Origin: Rhodobacterales bacterium
GTDB lineage: Bacteria; Pseudomonadota; Alphaproteobacteria; Rhodobacterales; Rhodobacteraceae
Length of the DNA stretch: 64,000 nt
Assembly (NCBI GenBank): GCA_003249215.1
Contig: QKJR01000003.1
Location: forward strand, 1 to 64,000
Direction of reading: 5' to 3'
Shown: piece after piece, positions 34,644-43,093 of the stretch
Position numbering within the stretch: position 1 is the first letter of the stretch
How the letters are laid out: every line of letters begins with the position of its first letter
The notes under the pieces: model-generated
What the model was told of the DNA's origin: nothing
Database searches by the model: none
The model's input: the letters and a program-made list of their open reading frames with translations, nothing else
Made by a program: the position numbers and the translations under genes

Positions 34644-36517
34644 CAGCCGGCCCTGCGCATGCCCAGAACCCGCGCGCGCGCGCGCGGATCGCTGTCGAAG
34701 AGGCCGGCGAGCTGTTCGGTCATGGCGCCCGCGAGCTGTTCGACATCGGTGATTGTCACGGCGTGCTGATAATAGCGGGTCACGTCATGGCCGATGCCGA
34801 TCGCGATGAGCTCGACCGCACGGCGCTTCTCGACCATGGCGATCACGTCGCGCAGGTGTTTTTCCAGATAGATCGCGGGGTTGACCGAGAGGGTGCTGTC
34901 ATCGACCGGCGCCCCGTCCGAGATCACCATCAGGATCTTGCGCGCCTCGGGGCGGGCGAGCATCCGGCGGTGCGCCCATTCGAGCGCCTCGCCGTCGATG
35001 TTCTCCTTCAGGAGCCCCTCTTTCATCATCAGGCCAAGGTTCGCGCGCACCCGCCGCCAAGGCGAGTCGGCGCGCTTGTAGATGATGTGGCGCAGGTCGT
35101 TGAGGCGCCCGGGTTGTTGCGGGCGGCCCTCGGCGAGCCATTTTTCGCGCGACTGCCCGCCCTTCCACGCCCGGGTGGTAAAGCCGAGGATCTCGACCTT
35201 GACCGAGCAGCGTTCGAGCGTGCGCGCCAGAACGTCGGCGCAGATCGCGGCGATGGAAATCGGGCGGCCGCGCATCGAGCCGGAGTTGTCGAGAAGCAGC
35301 GTCACCACCGTGTCGCGGAACTCGGTGTCCTTCTCGATCTTGAAGCTGAGCGGCATCGTCGGGTTCGCCACCACGCGCGCGAGCCGCCCGGCATCGAGCA
35401 TCCCCTCTTCACGGTCGAATTCCCAAGAGCGGTTCTGTTGCGCCTGCAACCGCCGCTGCAGCTTGTTCGCGAGCCGCGAAACGGCCCCTTTCAGCGGTTC
35501 GAGCTGCTGGTCGAGATAGGCGCGCAGCCGTTCGAGCTCGGCCGGTTCGGCCAGATCCTGCGCCTCGATCTCTTCGTCGAATTCGGTGGTGAAGACGGTG
35601 TAATTCGGGTCCGCCTGGCTATAGGGCGGGGGCGGCGGGGGCTCGAGCGGCGCGTCGGCCTGAGGCATGTCGACCTCTTCGCCCATCTCCTGATCCGAGA
35701 GCTCGTCCTGGCTGACCGAGGTCTGCGACTGGTCCTGCTGCTCTTCCTGGCTGCGCTCGGGGGTGGCGTCGCTGTCGTCCTGCTCCTGCTCGTCGCCCGA
35801 TTGCTCCTCGCCGGTTTCGGGATCGTTCTCGGCGTCGTCCGACTCGGCGTCGTCGTTCATCTCCTCGTCGGGATCGTCGCCGAGCTGATCGGCATAGCCG
35901 AGATCGGCGATCACCTTGCGGGCAAGCCGCGCGAAGGCCGCCTGATCGGCGAGCACGTGATCGACGTTTTCAAGATCCGAACCCGCCGTCTGTTCGATGA
36001 ACGGGCGCCACAGATCGAGCACCTTGGCCGCGGCCGGGGGCACCGGGCGGCCGGTCGCGAGCTCGCGCACCAGATAGGCGGCCGCCACCGGCAGCGGCGC
36101 CTCCGACTGGCTGCGGATCTGCGCATAGCCCTTGCGATCGGCCTCCCAGGCGATCTTGTGGTCGATATTGCTGAGCGTGCCGGGCATGTCGCGCGCGCCA
36201 AGCGCCTCGCAACGCGCGCCCTCCATCGCCTCGTAAAGTGCGCGGGCCATCTCGCCCGAGGGCTGATAGCGCGCGGCCAGCGCCTCGTCATGGTGGCGCT
36301 TGCGCAGCGCCAGCGCATCGCCCGTGCCGCGCGCGAGCAGGATCTCGTCGCGGGTCATGCGGCGGCTGACCTGCGGCAGGCGCATCTGGTCGCCCGAGGT
36401 CCCCGAGGGGTCGACGGTATAGGTCACCGTCAGATCCGGCGCATCGGCCAGCGTCTTGGTGGCCTCGGCGAGGGCCTTCTTGAAGGGATCGGCGGGGTTG
36501 TCGGTGGGCTTGTTCAT
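34643..36517 (-). CDS. cobT: Aerobic cobaltochelatase subunit CobT
   Basis: AAA+-associated subunit of the CobNST chelatase that inserts cobalt into hydrogenobyrinate a,c-diamide in oxygen-dependent B12 synthesis. It has 624 residues. The N-terminal domain (about 1-210) is followed by a strongly acidic, Gln-rich linker (about 213-295) and a C-terminal von Willebrand A domain with MIDAS residues D410-x-S412-x-S414 in [11 protein letters not shown]. CobT works with CobS, encoded 2.4 kb away on the same strand. Two unrelated-looking genes separate them here. pepP follows with a one-base overlap. A perfect palindrome lies in the region upstream. Confidence 0.95.
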   Translation of the reverse strand: MNKPTDNPADPFKKALAEATKTLADAPDLTVTYTVDPSGTSGDQMRLPQVSRRMTRDEILLARGTGDALALRKRHHDEALAARYQPSGEMARALYEAMEGARCEALGARDMPGTLSNIDHKIAWEADRKGYAQIRSQSEAPLPVAAAYLVRELATGRPVPPAAAKVLDLWRPFIEQTAGSDLENVDHVLADQAAFARLARKVIADLGYADQLGDDPDEEMNDDAESDDAENDPETGEEQSGDEQEQDDSDATPERSQEEQQDQSQTSVSQDELSDQEMGEEVDMPQADAPLEPPPPPPYSQADPNYTVFTTEFDEEIEAQDLAEPAELERLRAYLDQQLEPLKGAVSRLANKLQRRLQAQQNRSWEFDREEGMLDAGRLARVVANPTMPLSFKIEKDTEFRDTVVTLLLDNSGSMRGRPISIAAICADVLARTLERCSVKVEILGFTTRAWKGGQSREKWLAEGRPQQPGRLNDLRHIIYKRADSPWRRVRANLGLMMKEGLLKENIDGEALEWAHRRMLARPEARKILMVISDGAPVDDSTLSVNPAIYLEKHLRDVIAMVEKRRAVELIAIGIGHDVTRYYQHAVTITDVEQLAGAMTEQLAGLFDSDPRARARVLGMRRAG

Positions 36518-36600
36518 GGCCCATGTAAAGCACCGCCCGCGGGCCTCGGCAAGCGCTGCGATTGTGCCGGTTACAGTCGGGTCCCAATGGCACCTTTAGT

Positions 36601-36614
36601 GTTCAAAATTGAAC
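36601..36614. promoter_or_regulatory. Palindromic operator candidate between cobT and the FMN reductase gene
   Basis: GTTCAA-AA-TTGAAC is a perfect 14-bp inverted repeat, 84 nt before the cobT start and 64 nt before the reductase start. A possible -10 hexamer for the reductase, GATAAT, lies at 36646-36651. Its position suggests control of one or both genes by a dimeric repressor. Confidence 0.45.
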
Positions 36615-36677
36615 GGAACTTTCGATTTAGCTGTGGGTTTTGTGCGATAATATAGGCCATCCCCAAAGGAGGACATC

Positions 36678-37265
36678 ATGACCAACCCGCTCAAGATCGC
36701 CATCATTCTCAGCTCGACCCGGCCCACGCGGCTGGCCGACAAACCTGCGCAATGGTTCCTCGATTTCGCCCGTGCGAACCAGCCCGAGACCGAGTTCGAA
36801 CTCGTCGACCTGCGCGATTATGACCTTCCGTTCTTCGACGAGGTCGCCTCGAACGCCTGGGCCCCCTCGCAATCGGCTGCGGCCGTCGCCTGGCAGAAGA
36901 AACTGGCCGAATTCGACGGCTATATCTTCGTCACCGCCGAATATAACCACTCGATCACCGGGGCGCTCAAGAATGCGCTCGATCAGTCCTATGTGGAATG
37001 GGCGAAAAAGCCGATGGGCGCGGTGGGCTATGGCGGCGTCGGCGCGGCCCGTGCCATCGAGCAGCTGCGGCTGATCGCGGTCGAGCTGCAGATGGTGCCG
37101 GTGCGCAACGCGGTGCATATCGCGGGCGGCGATTTCATGGCGATTTCGCCGATGGGCAAGAACGCCCCGATTTCCGAGATCGAGGATCATATCGCGGGCT
37201 CTGCCAAGGCGCTGCTGGCGGATATCGCCTGGTGGGGCAAGGCCACCAAGGCCGCGCGCGGCTAA
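36678..37265 (+). CDS. NAD(P)H-dependent FMN reductase family flavoprotein
   Basis: 195-residue flavodoxin-fold oxidoreductase. The FMN phosphate loop IILSSTRPTRLADK is at the N-terminus (about 9-22), and the isoalloxazine-contacting EYNHSITGALKNALD block is near residue 92. GAVGYGGVGAARAIEQLR follows, as in the FMN_red/chromate-reductase group that uses NAD(P)H to reduce FMN, quinones or xenobiotics. It has an unusually strong Shine-Dalgarno, AAAGGAGGA, 4 nt before ATG 36678, so high translation is expected. It stands alone on the plus strand between cobT and the racemase-fold gene. Physiological substrate unknown. Confidence 0.9.
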   Translation: MTNPLKIAIILSSTRPTRLADKPAQWFLDFARANQPETEFELVDLRDYDLPFFDEVASNAWAPSQSAAAVAWQKKLAEFDGYIFVTAEYNHSITGALKNALDQSYVEWAKKPMGAVGYGGVGAARAIEQLRLIAVELQMVPVRNAVHIAGGDFMAISPMGKNAPISEIEDHIAGSAKALLADIAWWGKATKAARG

Positions 37266-37954
37266 AGACTGCGCCGCCCGGTCGCGAGATCAGCCAAGTA
37301 ATCGACGTGAACATCGAGCGCGTCGATCACCTGGTAACCGGGCTGCTGACCGTCGAAGGCGAGGTTGAGATCGGTCCCGGCCAGAACGATGGCCTCGGCC
37401 CCGAGGTCGCGCACCATGCGTGAGCCGGCATCGAGAAACAGGGCACGCTGCTCTGGCAGGCACCGTCCGGCCACTGCCATCTCCTGATAGCTCTGGCCGA
37501 GGGTCTCCATCTCGCTCTCCAGCGCCACGGCACGGGTGCGGGTGAGCTGACCATAGAGCTTCGTGCGCATCACGACCGCCGTGCCGAGAAGCCCGACGCA
37601 GCCAAGACCCTGTTCGGCGAAATAATCGTCGAGCGGGACCACGGCGGAAACCAGCGGCAGCGCAGAGATCGCCTCGGTTTCGGCAAAGCAAAAATGTCCG
37701 CCAAACGATGTGATTGCTGCGCAATCGCACCCGGCGGCGGCGAGGCGCTCGATCAGCCGGGCATAGATCGCGGCCTGTTCGGCGCGGTTATCCGCGAGAT
37801 TGTTCCGGATCAGCTCCTGCACATCGGCATGGACGATCGTCAACTCGAGCGGCGCGCAGCGGCGGGCGACCTCGGCACTGAGGCGCTGATAATAGACGAC
37901 GGTCGCTGCGACACCGATGCCCCCGATGAGCCCGATGTGCAGCCCGCCGCTCAT
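37262..37954 (-). CDS. Aspartate/glutamate racemase-fold protein lacking both catalytic cysteines
   Basis: 230 residues with the Asp/Glu/hydantoin racemase fold: HIGLIGGIGVAATVVYYQRL at the N-terminus and GVGLLGT-type strand (GCVGLLGTAVVM) in the middle. In active members two cysteines do acid-base chemistry, in CNTAH and GCTE contexts. Here the aligned blocks read TSFGGHF (Ser83) and AGTDL (Gly193), so both are gone; the nearby C89 is not in the usual place. It may be an inactive paralogue, a binding protein, or a lyase/isomerase with altered chemistry. It ends against the FMN reductase stop (4-nt overlap), and its start is only 5 nt after the cobS stop, so it is likely co-transcribed with cobS. 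Confidence 0.75.
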   Translation of the reverse strand: MSGGLHIGLIGGIGVAATVVYYQRLSAEVARRCAPLELTIVHADVQELIRNNLADNRAEQAAIYARLIERLAAAGCDCAAITSFGGHFCFAETEAISALPLVSAVVPLDDYFAEQGLGCVGLLGTAVVMRTKLYGQLTRTRAVALESEMETLGQSYQEMAVAGRCLPEQRALFLDAGSRMVRDLGAEAIVLAGTDLNLAFDGQQPGYQVIDALDVHVDYLADLATGRRSL

Positions 37955-37958
37955 CGCG

Positions 37959-38930
37959 TCACTTCGCCGCTAGCGCCGCCGATTCGGGCAGCTCTTCGTC
38001 GAACAGGCGCTGATAGAACTCGGCCACCGTGGCGCGTTCGAGCTCGTCGCATTTGTTCAGGAAGGTCAGCCGGAAGGCATAGCCGATATTGGCGAAGATG
38101 CGCGCGTTCTGGGCCCAGGCGATGACCGTCCGGGGGCTCATGACGGTCGAGAGATCGCCGTTCATGAAGGCCGTCCGCGTCAGATCGGCGACCGAGACCA
38201 TCGCCGAGATTTCCTTGCGGCCCTTCTCGGTGTTGTAGGTCGGGTTTTTCGCCAGAACGATCGCGGTTTCCGCATCATGGCTGAGATAGTTCAGCGTCGA
38301 CACAAGGCTCCAGCGGTCCATCTGGCCCTGGTTGATCTGCTGCGTGCCGTGATAGAGGCCGGTGGTGTCGCCAAGGCCCACGGTGTTCGCGGTCGCAAAG
38401 AGGCGGAAATAGGGGTTCGGCGTGATCACCTCGTTCTGGTCCAAGAGCGTGAGCTTGCCATCGGCCTCGAGCACCCGCTGGATCACGAACATCACATCGG
38501 CGCGCCCCGCGTCATATTCGTCGAAGACGATCGCGGTGGGGTTGCGCAAAGCCCAGGGCAGGATGCCCTCGTGGAACACGGTAACCTGCTTGCCGTCCAC
38601 AAGCTTGATTGCATCTTTGCCGATCAGGTCGATCCGGCTGACGTGGCTGTCGAGGTTGACGCGCACGCAGGGCCAGTTGAGCCGCGCCGCGACCTGTTCG
38701 ATATGCGTCGATTTGCCGGTGCCGTGATAGCCCTGGATCATGACGCGGCGGTTGTAGGCAAAGCCCGCAAGGATCGCCATCGTCGTGTCGGGGTCGAATT
38801 TATAGGTCGGGTCGAGTTCCGGCACGCGCTCGGTGCGCTCGGCGAAGCCCTTGACCTTCATGTCGCTCTCGAGCCCGAAGACCTCGCGCAGGTCGATCTC
38901 TTCGGTGGGTTTCGCGTTCATATCCAGCAT
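37959..38930 (-). CDS. cobS: Aerobic cobaltochelatase subunit CobS
   Basis: AAA+ ATPase partner of CobT and CobN. ATG 38930 gives 323 residues, close to characterised CobS. AAGGA lies 8 nt upstream; ATG 38921 is a possible alternative. The N-terminal block [17 protein letters not shown] precedes Walker [10 protein letters not shown] (67-75), Walker [11 protein letters not shown] and the sensor region [17 protein letters not shown]. The longer frame to 39122 has no ribosome-binding site and is rejected. TACAAT on its strand (plus 38995-39000) could be a -10. Downstream on the same strand come the racemase-fold gene and then, beyond the FMN reductase gene, cobT. Confidence 0.95.
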   Translation of the reverse strand: MLDMNAKPTEEIDLREVFGLESDMKVKGFAERTERVPELDPTYKFDPDTTMAILAGFAYNRRVMIQGYHGTGKSTHIEQVAARLNWPCVRVNLDSHVSRIDLIGKDAIKLVDGKQVTVFHEGILPWALRNPTAIVFDEYDAGRADVMFVIQRVLEADGKLTLLDQNEVITPNPYFRLFATANTVGLGDTTGLYHGTQQINQGQMDRWSLVSTLNYLSHDAETAIVLAKNPTYNTEKGRKEISAMVSVADLTRTAFMNGDLSTVMSPRTVIAWAQNARIFANIGYAFRLTFLNKCDELERATVAEFYQRLFDEELPESAALAAK

Positions 38931-39075
38931 GGGCCTCGTCCTTCCTGTAACCCGGGATTTGTGGACCATTGCCCGGGGCCGCGCAAGGGGGCGTATTGTA
39001 TGGGGGACAAGGGCACACGGCTTGCAGCCCGGGGGGCGCGCCCCTAGGGTCGCGCAAAGAGTGAAAGGAACGGGT

Positions 39076-40050
39076 ATGAGCGGGTTGCTGGCCCTTTTGG
39101 ATGACGTGGCGGGGATCGCCAAGATTGCGGCGGCTTCGGTCGATGACGTGGCCGGTCAGGCGGCCAAGGCCGGGGCCAAGGCCGCGGGCGCGGTGATCGA
39201 CGACGCGGCCGTCACGCCGAAATATGTGCATGGCTTCTCGGCCGCGCGCGAATTGCCGATCGTGGGCAAGATCGCGATGGGCTCGATCCGCAACAAGCTC
39301 GTGTTCCTGCTGCCTGCGGCGCTGCTCCTGTCGGCCTTCGCGCCGTGGATGATCACGCCGCTCCTGATGCTCGGGGGCAGCTATCTGTGCTTCGAGGGGG
39401 CCGAGAAGGTCTGGCACGCGTTGCATCCGGCGGCGGGGCATGACCCGCAGGCCGCGGCCGAGGGCGATCCGGCCCATCTCGAGGCCGAGAAGGTCTCGGG
39501 CGCGGTCAAGACCGATTTCATTCTCTCGGCCGAGATCATGACGATCGCCCTTTCGGCGCTGCCCGCCGGTCAGCCGGTCTGGATGCAGGCGCTCGCGCTC
39601 GCGCTCGTGGCGGTGGGGATCACGGCGGTGGTCTATGGCGGGGTCGCGCTGATCGTGAAGGCCGATGATGTGGGCCTCTGGCTCGCGCGGGTCGGGCGGC
39701 TTGGGGCCACGCGCGCGCTCGGGCGCGGCATCGTCTCCGTCATGCCGGGGTTCATGCGTGCGCTGATGATCGTGGGCACGGCGGCGATGATCTGGGTCGG
39801 CGGCTCGATCGTGCTGCACGGGCTCGCGGAAGTGGCCTGGTCCGCGCCCTATGACGCGATCCACCATTTGGCCGAGGCCGCGGCCCATGCGGTGCCCGAA
39901 GGCGCGGCGGGCACGGTGAGCTGGCTCGTGACCGCGGGTCTCGACGGCATCTTCGGGCTCGGCTACGGGCTCGTGCTGCTGCCGGTCGTTCTGCGCGGGA
40001 TCAACCCGCTGATCGCCGCGCTCAAACCCGGCCGGCCCAAGGGGCACTGA
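39076..40050 (+). CDS. DUF808 family inner-membrane protein (YedI-like)
   Basis: 324 residues. The N-terminal block [15 protein letters not shown] and the [20 protein letters not shown] segment match the DUF808/YedI family. Five to six transmembrane helices follow (about 75-105, 165-200, 225-250 and 285-305). Family function unknown; a transporter-like role has been suggested from topology only. ATG 39076 has AAAGGA 7 nt upstream. It is divergent from cobS (145 nt apart) and is followed by a family-A repeat before the convergent J-domain gene. Confidence 0.9.
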   Translation: MSGLLALLDDVAGIAKIAAASVDDVAGQAAKAGAKAAGAVIDDAAVTPKYVHGFSAARELPIVGKIAMGSIRNKLVFLLPAALLLSAFAPWMITPLLMLGGSYLCFEGAEKVWHALHPAAGHDPQAAAEGDPAHLEAEKVSGAVKTDFILSAEIMTIALSALPAGQPVWMQALALALVAVGITAVVYGGVALIVKADDVGLWLARVGRLGATRALGRGIVSVMPGFMRALMIVGTAAMIWVGGSIVLHGLAEVAWSAPYDAIHHLAEAAAHAVPEGAAGTVSWLVTAGLDGIFGLGYGLVLLPVVLRGINPLIAALKPGRPKGH

Positions 40051-40058
40051 ACGCCTCG

Positions 40059-40211
40059 GGGGGCGCTGCCCCCGTCCCTGCGGGACTCCCCCGGGATATT
40101 TGCATCAGGTTGAAGACAAGCGCCCGGAGCGACCTTGAGGGGCCGACTTTCCCCTCAACTGTGCATAAATATCCCGGGGGTGAGGGCGAAGCCCGAGGGG
40201 GCAGGGCCCCC
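40059..40211. repeat. Interspersed intergenic repeat, copy 4 (family A, complete, diverged)
   Basis: Hairpin GGGGGC-GCT-GCCCCC (40059-40073), left arm 40088-40113 (CCCCCGGGATATTTGCAT... ending GGTTGA), 41-nt loop, right arm 40155-40180 (complement reads ...ATATTTATGCACAGTTGA), then hairpin GGGGGC-AGG-GCCCCC (40197-40211). The arms differ from each other in the middle, unlike copy 2. It lies between convergent DUF808 and J-domain genes. Confidence 0.82.
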
Positions 40212-40243
40212 TTGCGCGTTCGATCAACCCGCGCCGGCGCCGG

Positions 40244-40867
40244 TCACTTGAAGTTGCGGCTGTCCTTGATCTGATCCCAGGCCCAGACGACCTCCTGCAG
40301 CATCTCTTCCTGACTGCGGTCGCCGCCGTTCACATCCGGGTGCAGCACCTTGATCAGCGCCTTGTAGCTCTTGCGGATCTCGACCTTGCTCATCGTATCC
40401 TGGCATTCGAGGATCTCGAGCGCCTTGCGTTCGGTCGGTGGCAGCTTGCGCCCGCTGACAGCGCGGCCCGGGTTCTGCGTCGCGTTCGAGCCGAGCAATT
40501 CCATCGGATCGGCGATGCCGTGGCGCTGCCAGCCCATCTCCTCCTTGGTCTTGCCGAAGGGTTTGGTGGGGCGTTCCCAGACGGTCGCATTGTCGAGGAA
40601 GGCCTGGAATTCCTCCTCGGACTGACCCTGGAAATAGTTCCAGTTCAGGTTGTATTCGCGCACGTGGTCCTTGCAGAACCAATAGTAATCGTCGAGCACC
40701 TTGGGGGATTTCGGCGCGCGATACTGGCCGGGCTCGTTGCAGCCCTTGTGATCGCACATCCGTGTCGAGGTCTCGAAGGCACCCGACATCCCGCGCTTGC
40801 CCTTCTGGCGGCGCTTCTTGTCGGCCGCAGCCGAGATGTTGAACCCGAAAGGATCGCCCTTGGTCAT
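40244..40867 (-). CDS. DnaJ-like J-domain protein
   Basis: 207 residues from ATG 40867 (AGAGG 7 nt upstream). An N-terminal cysteine-containing segment C-DHKG-C...WFC-KD-H (about 38-68) could bind a metal. The J domain is at the C-terminus (about 150-205) and carries the HPD motif in VLHPDVNGGD, which stimulates DnaK ATPase. Proteins of this layout are common near cobS/cobT in alphaproteobacteria; a chaperone role for the cobaltochelatase is possible but unproven. Convergent with the DUF808 gene. Function beyond Hsp70 partnership is unknown. Confidence 0.85.
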   Translation of the reverse strand: MTKGDPFGFNISAAADKKRRQKGKRGMSGAFETSTRMCDHKGCNEPGQYRAPKSPKVLDDYYWFCKDHVREYNLNWNYFQGQSEEEFQAFLDNATVWERPTKPFGKTKEEMGWQRHGIADPMELLGSNATQNPGRAVSGRKLPPTERKALEILECQDTMSKVEIRKSYKALIKVLHPDVNGGDRSQEEMLQEVVWAWDQIKDSRNFK

Positions 40868-41026
40868 GGAAAGCCTCTGTGCCGTTCGCGCCTCCAAGCC
40901 GGGCGGATCGCCGCTCCTCGACTCGGGGGCCGCAGTCTAGCCCATCTGGCGCCGAGGGAAAGGGGGGCGGGAGCGGTTCGCGCGATTTCGCCGACCGCCC
41001 CCGAGCTGCTGCGCCTCCCGGAGCGC

Positions 41027-41554
41027 TCAGGCCTCGGCATCACCCGGGGTAGCGCCGCCCGGACGCGCGGCGCTCAGACGCGGGCTGTCGGCCACGCGGC
41101 TCAGCTCTGCTCGGATCGCCTCGGCCTTGCTCAGCTCGGGGCGCAGCATGTCGGGGCGATCATGCTCGGTCAGCGGCTTTGCCGCGATCTGCGGCTCTTC
41201 GGCGGGGCCGAGACGCGGCGCGCGGCCTTCGGGTGCGATCGCGGAAATCAGCCGTTTCGCCGCGGCCTCCATTGCATCGACGGCGACGATCGCCTCGGAG
41301 GTGCCGGGCAGGCTCGCCGTGCCGGTCGGGCGGCGGAACACCAGCAGATTGTGATAGACCGTCGTCTTCGAGGTCAGCCCCGAGCGCTCCTCGGCGGGCA
41401 AAGTCTCGGCACGCCAATATTCCCAGCCCTCGCGCGCGAGCTCGTTCATCGCGAGCGTGAGCGCATGGGCGAATTTCTCCGCTCCGGTCTTGAGGCCCCG
41501 CTCCTTCTCGCCGCGCGCGGGTGCGGGGATCACCTTGTATTCGTAAGATTGCAT
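41027..41554 (-). CDS. DUF4177 domain protein
   Basis: 175 residues from ATG 41554, with GAGGA 6 nt upstream. The first 75 residues match the small DUF4177 domain (start MQSYEYKVIPAP, then LAREGWEYWRAETLP and YHNLLVFRR). The rest is a low-complexity Ala/Pro/Glu-rich tail without recognisable domains. No signal peptide or membrane segment. Located 159 nt upstream of the J-domain gene on the same strand. Function unknown. Confidence 0.75.
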   Translation of the reverse strand: MQSYEYKVIPAPARGEKERGLKTGAEKFAHALTLAMNELAREGWEYWRAETLPAEERSGLTSKTTVYHNLLVFRRPTGTASLPGTSEAIVAVDAMEAAAKRLISAIAPEGRAPRLGPAEEPQIAAKPLTEHDRPDMLRPELSKAEAIRAELSRVADSPRLSAARPGGATPGDAEA

Positions 41555-41641
41555 CGCTGTCCTCGTCGTTGCGGCGGTTTTCGCCCAAGCCGGGGGGCGG
41601 GTCAAGGAACGAAGGGGTGAAGGCGGGGCCGCGGGGCGCGT

Positions 41642-42352
41642 TCAGCGTGCGATCGTGGCCGCGATGCGCCGCGCGATCGCCTGGCTGCCCTTGGGCGAGG
41701 GGTGGATCAGGTCGGCGCCGTGAAAGCTGCGGTCGCCCTCGGGCACCAGATCGGCCATCGGCAGGAACCACACGCCCGGATCGGCGGCGGCCATGCGCGC
41801 GAGGCGGCGGTCGATCTCGTCGCCGAGGCTTGCGCAGGTCTCGATCGGCGAGCGCAGGCCGGGGGTGCGCAGATAGCCCGCGTAGATCACCCGCGCCCCG
41901 CCCGCGCGGATCCGCGCGACGAGGGCGGGGATCGCGCCGCGGCTCCCGTCGGTTGAGACGAGCCGGTCGATCTGCCGTGTGCCGCCCGCGCAGCCCGCAC
42001 CGAACAGGATGTCGTTGCCGCCGCCGTTGAGCACGACCCAGTCCCAGGGCGCATCGCGGGCGTGAAGCTGGGCGGGAATGCGCATCCCGGCCGCGCCCGA
42101 GATCGGCAGCCGGTGAAAGAACCGCGCCCCGGGCATCGCGCGATCGGTGACCTCGACCCCGAGCGCCTGCCCGAGCGCCGCCTCAAGTGCCGCCTCAAGC
42201 GCCTGCGCCACATCCGAGCCGCCGATCCGGTTCACCGAGAACATCGAATCGCCCATCACCAGAATCCGCAGCGGCGCCTCGGCGCGGGCGGGCAGGAGTG
42301 AGAGGCAGAGCAGGAGAAGCGCGGCCAGGGCGCGCAGCAGCGGGAAAACCAT
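41642..42352 (-). CDS. Secreted SGNH/GDSL-family hydrolase
   Basis: 236 residues from ATG 42352 (a TTG at 42358 would add two residues). A clear signal peptide (about 1-24, with AALLLLCLSLLPARA before the cut) puts it in the periplasm or outside. SGNH landmarks: block I VMGDSMFSV with the nucleophile serine, block III GGGNDIL with the oxyanion Asn, and block V DLIHPSPKGSQ with the catalytic Asp/His. SGNH enzymes are esterases or acetylhydrolases on lipids or polysaccharides; the substrate is not evident. It is 87 nt from the DUF4177 gene on the same strand and divergent from the cupin gene. Confidence 0.85.
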   Translation of the reverse strand: MVFPLLRALAALLLLCLSLLPARAEAPLRILVMGDSMFSVNRIGGSDVAQALEAALEAALGQALGVEVTDRAMPGARFFHRLPISGAAGMRIPAQLHARDAPWDWVVLNGGGNDILFGAGCAGGTRQIDRLVSTDGSRGAIPALVARIRAGGARVIYAGYLRTPGLRSPIETCASLGDEIDRRLARMAAADPGVWFLPMADLVPEGDRSFHGADLIHPSPKGSQAIARRIAATIAR

Positions 42353-42448
42353 TCGCAACGTCGTAACCGCAGAAGGAAAAGGGAAGGTGAAGATCGGAGC
42401 GCGCCAAGTCTAGCGCGGCCCGCGCTCCGGGCAAGGCCCGGCAACGGT

Positions 42449-42468
42449 CTGCGATCGCTCCATCGCAG
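42449..42468. promoter_or_regulatory. Inverted repeat in SGNH hydrolase / cupin divergent region
   Basis: CTGCGAT-CGCTCC-ATCGCAG is a perfect 7-bp inverted repeat with a 6-nt centre in a 237-nt divergent gap that otherwise shows only GC-rich short hairpins. It could be an operator or a leader hairpin. Confidence 0.3.
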
Positions 42469-42589
42469 CTTCGGGCGGGCGGCTCTGTCGGGCTTGATCG
42501 GGCCCGCACGCCGCGGCTAGGCTGGGGCCGCAGGCTCTCGGCGACGGGGCCTTCGGACAAGGTTCATTGGACCAGACAGGAGAACCGCG

Positions 42590-42991
42590 ATGAAACTCAC
42601 CCGCGCAGGCAGCACGCCTTCGGCCCCGGGGCCGGCCGACTGGTTCACCGGTCAGGTCCGCTTCGATGGCCGCTTTCAGACCGAGGCGCCGGCGCGGCTC
42701 GGCGGCGCTTGGGTCACCTTCGAGCCCGGCGCGCGCACCAACTGGCACACCCACCCGCTCGGGCAGTTGATCATCGTCACCACGGGCCTCGGGCGGGCGC
42801 AACGCGAGGGCGGGCCGCTCGAGGTGATCGGGCCGGGCGACATGGTCTGGTTCGAACCGGGCGAGCGGCACTGGCACGGGGCCGCGCCGCACTGCGCGAT
42901 GACGCATCTGGCGATTGCCGAGGCCGAGAACGGGGTGAGCGTCAACTGGGCCGAGCCGGTCGCGGCCGCGGATTACGACCCGGAGGGGTGA
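42590..42991 (+). CDS. Single-domain cupin protein
   Basis: 133-residue cupin (double-stranded beta-helix). Motif 1 metal-binding block TNWHTHPLGQLI provides two His, and motif 2 PGERHWHGA provides further His. The order and the C-terminal NWAEPVAAADY resemble the small YhhW/carboxymuconolactone-associated cupins, whose metal-dependent activity varies. GGAG lies 7 nt before ATG 42590. It appears monocistronic, with a strong hairpin downstream before the convergent gatB gene. Confidence 0.88.
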   Translation: MKLTRAGSTPSAPGPADWFTGQVRFDGRFQTEAPARLGGAWVTFEPGARTNWHTHPLGQLIIVTTGLGRAQREGGPLEVIGPGDMVWFEPGERHWHGAAPHCAMTHLAIAEAENGVSVNWAEPVAAADYDPEG

Positions 42992-43027
42992 GCCCCCCTC
43001 AGATTGCAACACGGCGCCGGAAACGGG

Positions 43028-43061
43028 GCGGGGGCGCGGTGGCAAGCCACCGCGCCCCCGC
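43028..43061. terminator. Perfect 15-bp hairpin between cupin gene and gatB
   Basis: GCGGGGGCGCGGTGG-CAAG-CCACCGCGCCCCCGC (arms 43028-43042 and 43047-43061). A perfect stem with a tetraloop in a convergent gap; likely a bidirectional transcript end. It lacks a T run. Confidence 0.55.
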
Positions 43062-43093
43062 GTCGGCCCCTCTCGGGGCCGGGGCCTGTTGCC

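Noticed and set aside
32799-36655. Plus-strand open frames (656 and 630 codons) opposite pepP and cobT
   Set aside because: Antisense shadows; pepP and cobT carry complete metal-binding and VWA motifs on the other strand.
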